Source: Jutongia hominis (GTDB lineage Bacteria > Bacillota > Clostridia > Lachnospirales > Lachnospiraceae). Taken from it: DNA of 64,000 nt. The stretch spans positions 26,103-90,102 of the forward strand of contig NZ_JACRSW010000016.1 in the NCBI RefSeq assembly GCF_014384965.1, read 5' to 3'. The stretch's first letter is position 1; each line of letters opens with the position of its first letter. Position numbers and translations under genes: made by a program. The notes under the pieces are model-generated. The model saw nothing but the letters and a program-made list of their open reading frames with translations. It was not told the origin of the DNA and did not search any database. Shown one piece after another: positions 63,948 through 64,000 of the stretch.

Positions 63948-64000
63948 ATGAGTATAACGAAAGTTGGAAGTTCCTATAATTTCATTTATAACACAAAGAC
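63948..64000 (+). CDS. Further member of the paralogue cluster, cut by the window end
   Basis: GAAAGGAG precedes ATG 63948. The visible start reads MSITKVGSSYNFIYNTK, again Ser/Tyr-rich like 61709 and 62682. The rest lies outside the window. Confidence 0.65.
   Translation, partial: MSITKVGSSYNFIYNTK

Overview
The window looks like a Lachnospiraceae-type Firmicute (class Clostridia) chromosome: low GC, AGGAGG-type ribosome binding sites, consensus TTGACA/TATAAT promoters, Firmicute gene orders (rimP-nusA-ylxR-ylxQ-infB-rbfA-nrnA-truB-ribF; acpS-nnr-alr-mazF) and anaerobe markers such as rubrerythrin. This assignment is inference from gene content and order. No rRNA or tRNA gene was recognised.

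Region 1 (1-52.6 kb) is core chromosome. In order it holds CDP-ribitol genes (tarI, cut by the window edge, and tarJ); queA, a lipid kinase, a tRNA-dihydrouridine synthase, deoB and asnB; a convergent typA; an OB-fold protein; cobO-dapA-dapB-cvpA and a QueH-NUDIX fusion; an FMN riboswitch followed by ribD-ribE-ribBA-ribH and yqeG; an AP2/HNH-like protein; a SleB-type hydrolase; thrC; the nusA-infB translation operon; alaS; a secreted fibronectin-type protein preceded by a small leader ORF; rpsU; rubrerythrin; lepA-hemW; purE; prfC; a zinc-ribbon membrane protein; a UDP-sugar pyrophosphorylase; and acpS-nnr-alr-mazF-rlmH. Unusual items here are a three-copy 94-bp hairpin repeat after rpsU, other degenerate tandem repeats, a three-copy 39-bp repeat at the QueH/NUDIX junction, and a 39-codon ORF where the MazF antitoxin gene is expected.

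Region 2 (about 52.6 kb to the right edge) is the left part of an integrated mobile element sitting at the 3' end of rlmH. It holds a tyrosine integrase, an XRE repressor and an excisionase gene divided by a two-operator promoter region; a DUF3847-like gene; an oriT whose nic core matches the RSF1010-type TAAGTGCGCCCT; and a MobQ/MobL relaxase. About 660 bp of the relaxase 3' end appears to code in a second frame for two coiled-coil proteins.

After a terminator comes an AgrA/AgrC-like LytTR two-component system. Paired direct repeats lie upstream of it and again upstream of a following cluster of uncharacterised proteins. At least two of those are paralogues, several share a short Gly/Ser/Tyr N-terminus, and two loci are frameshifted or decayed. 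This two-component system plus paralogue cluster is the best candidate for an undescribed system. Its far end lies outside the window, so cargo and element type (ICE or IME) cannot be settled here.
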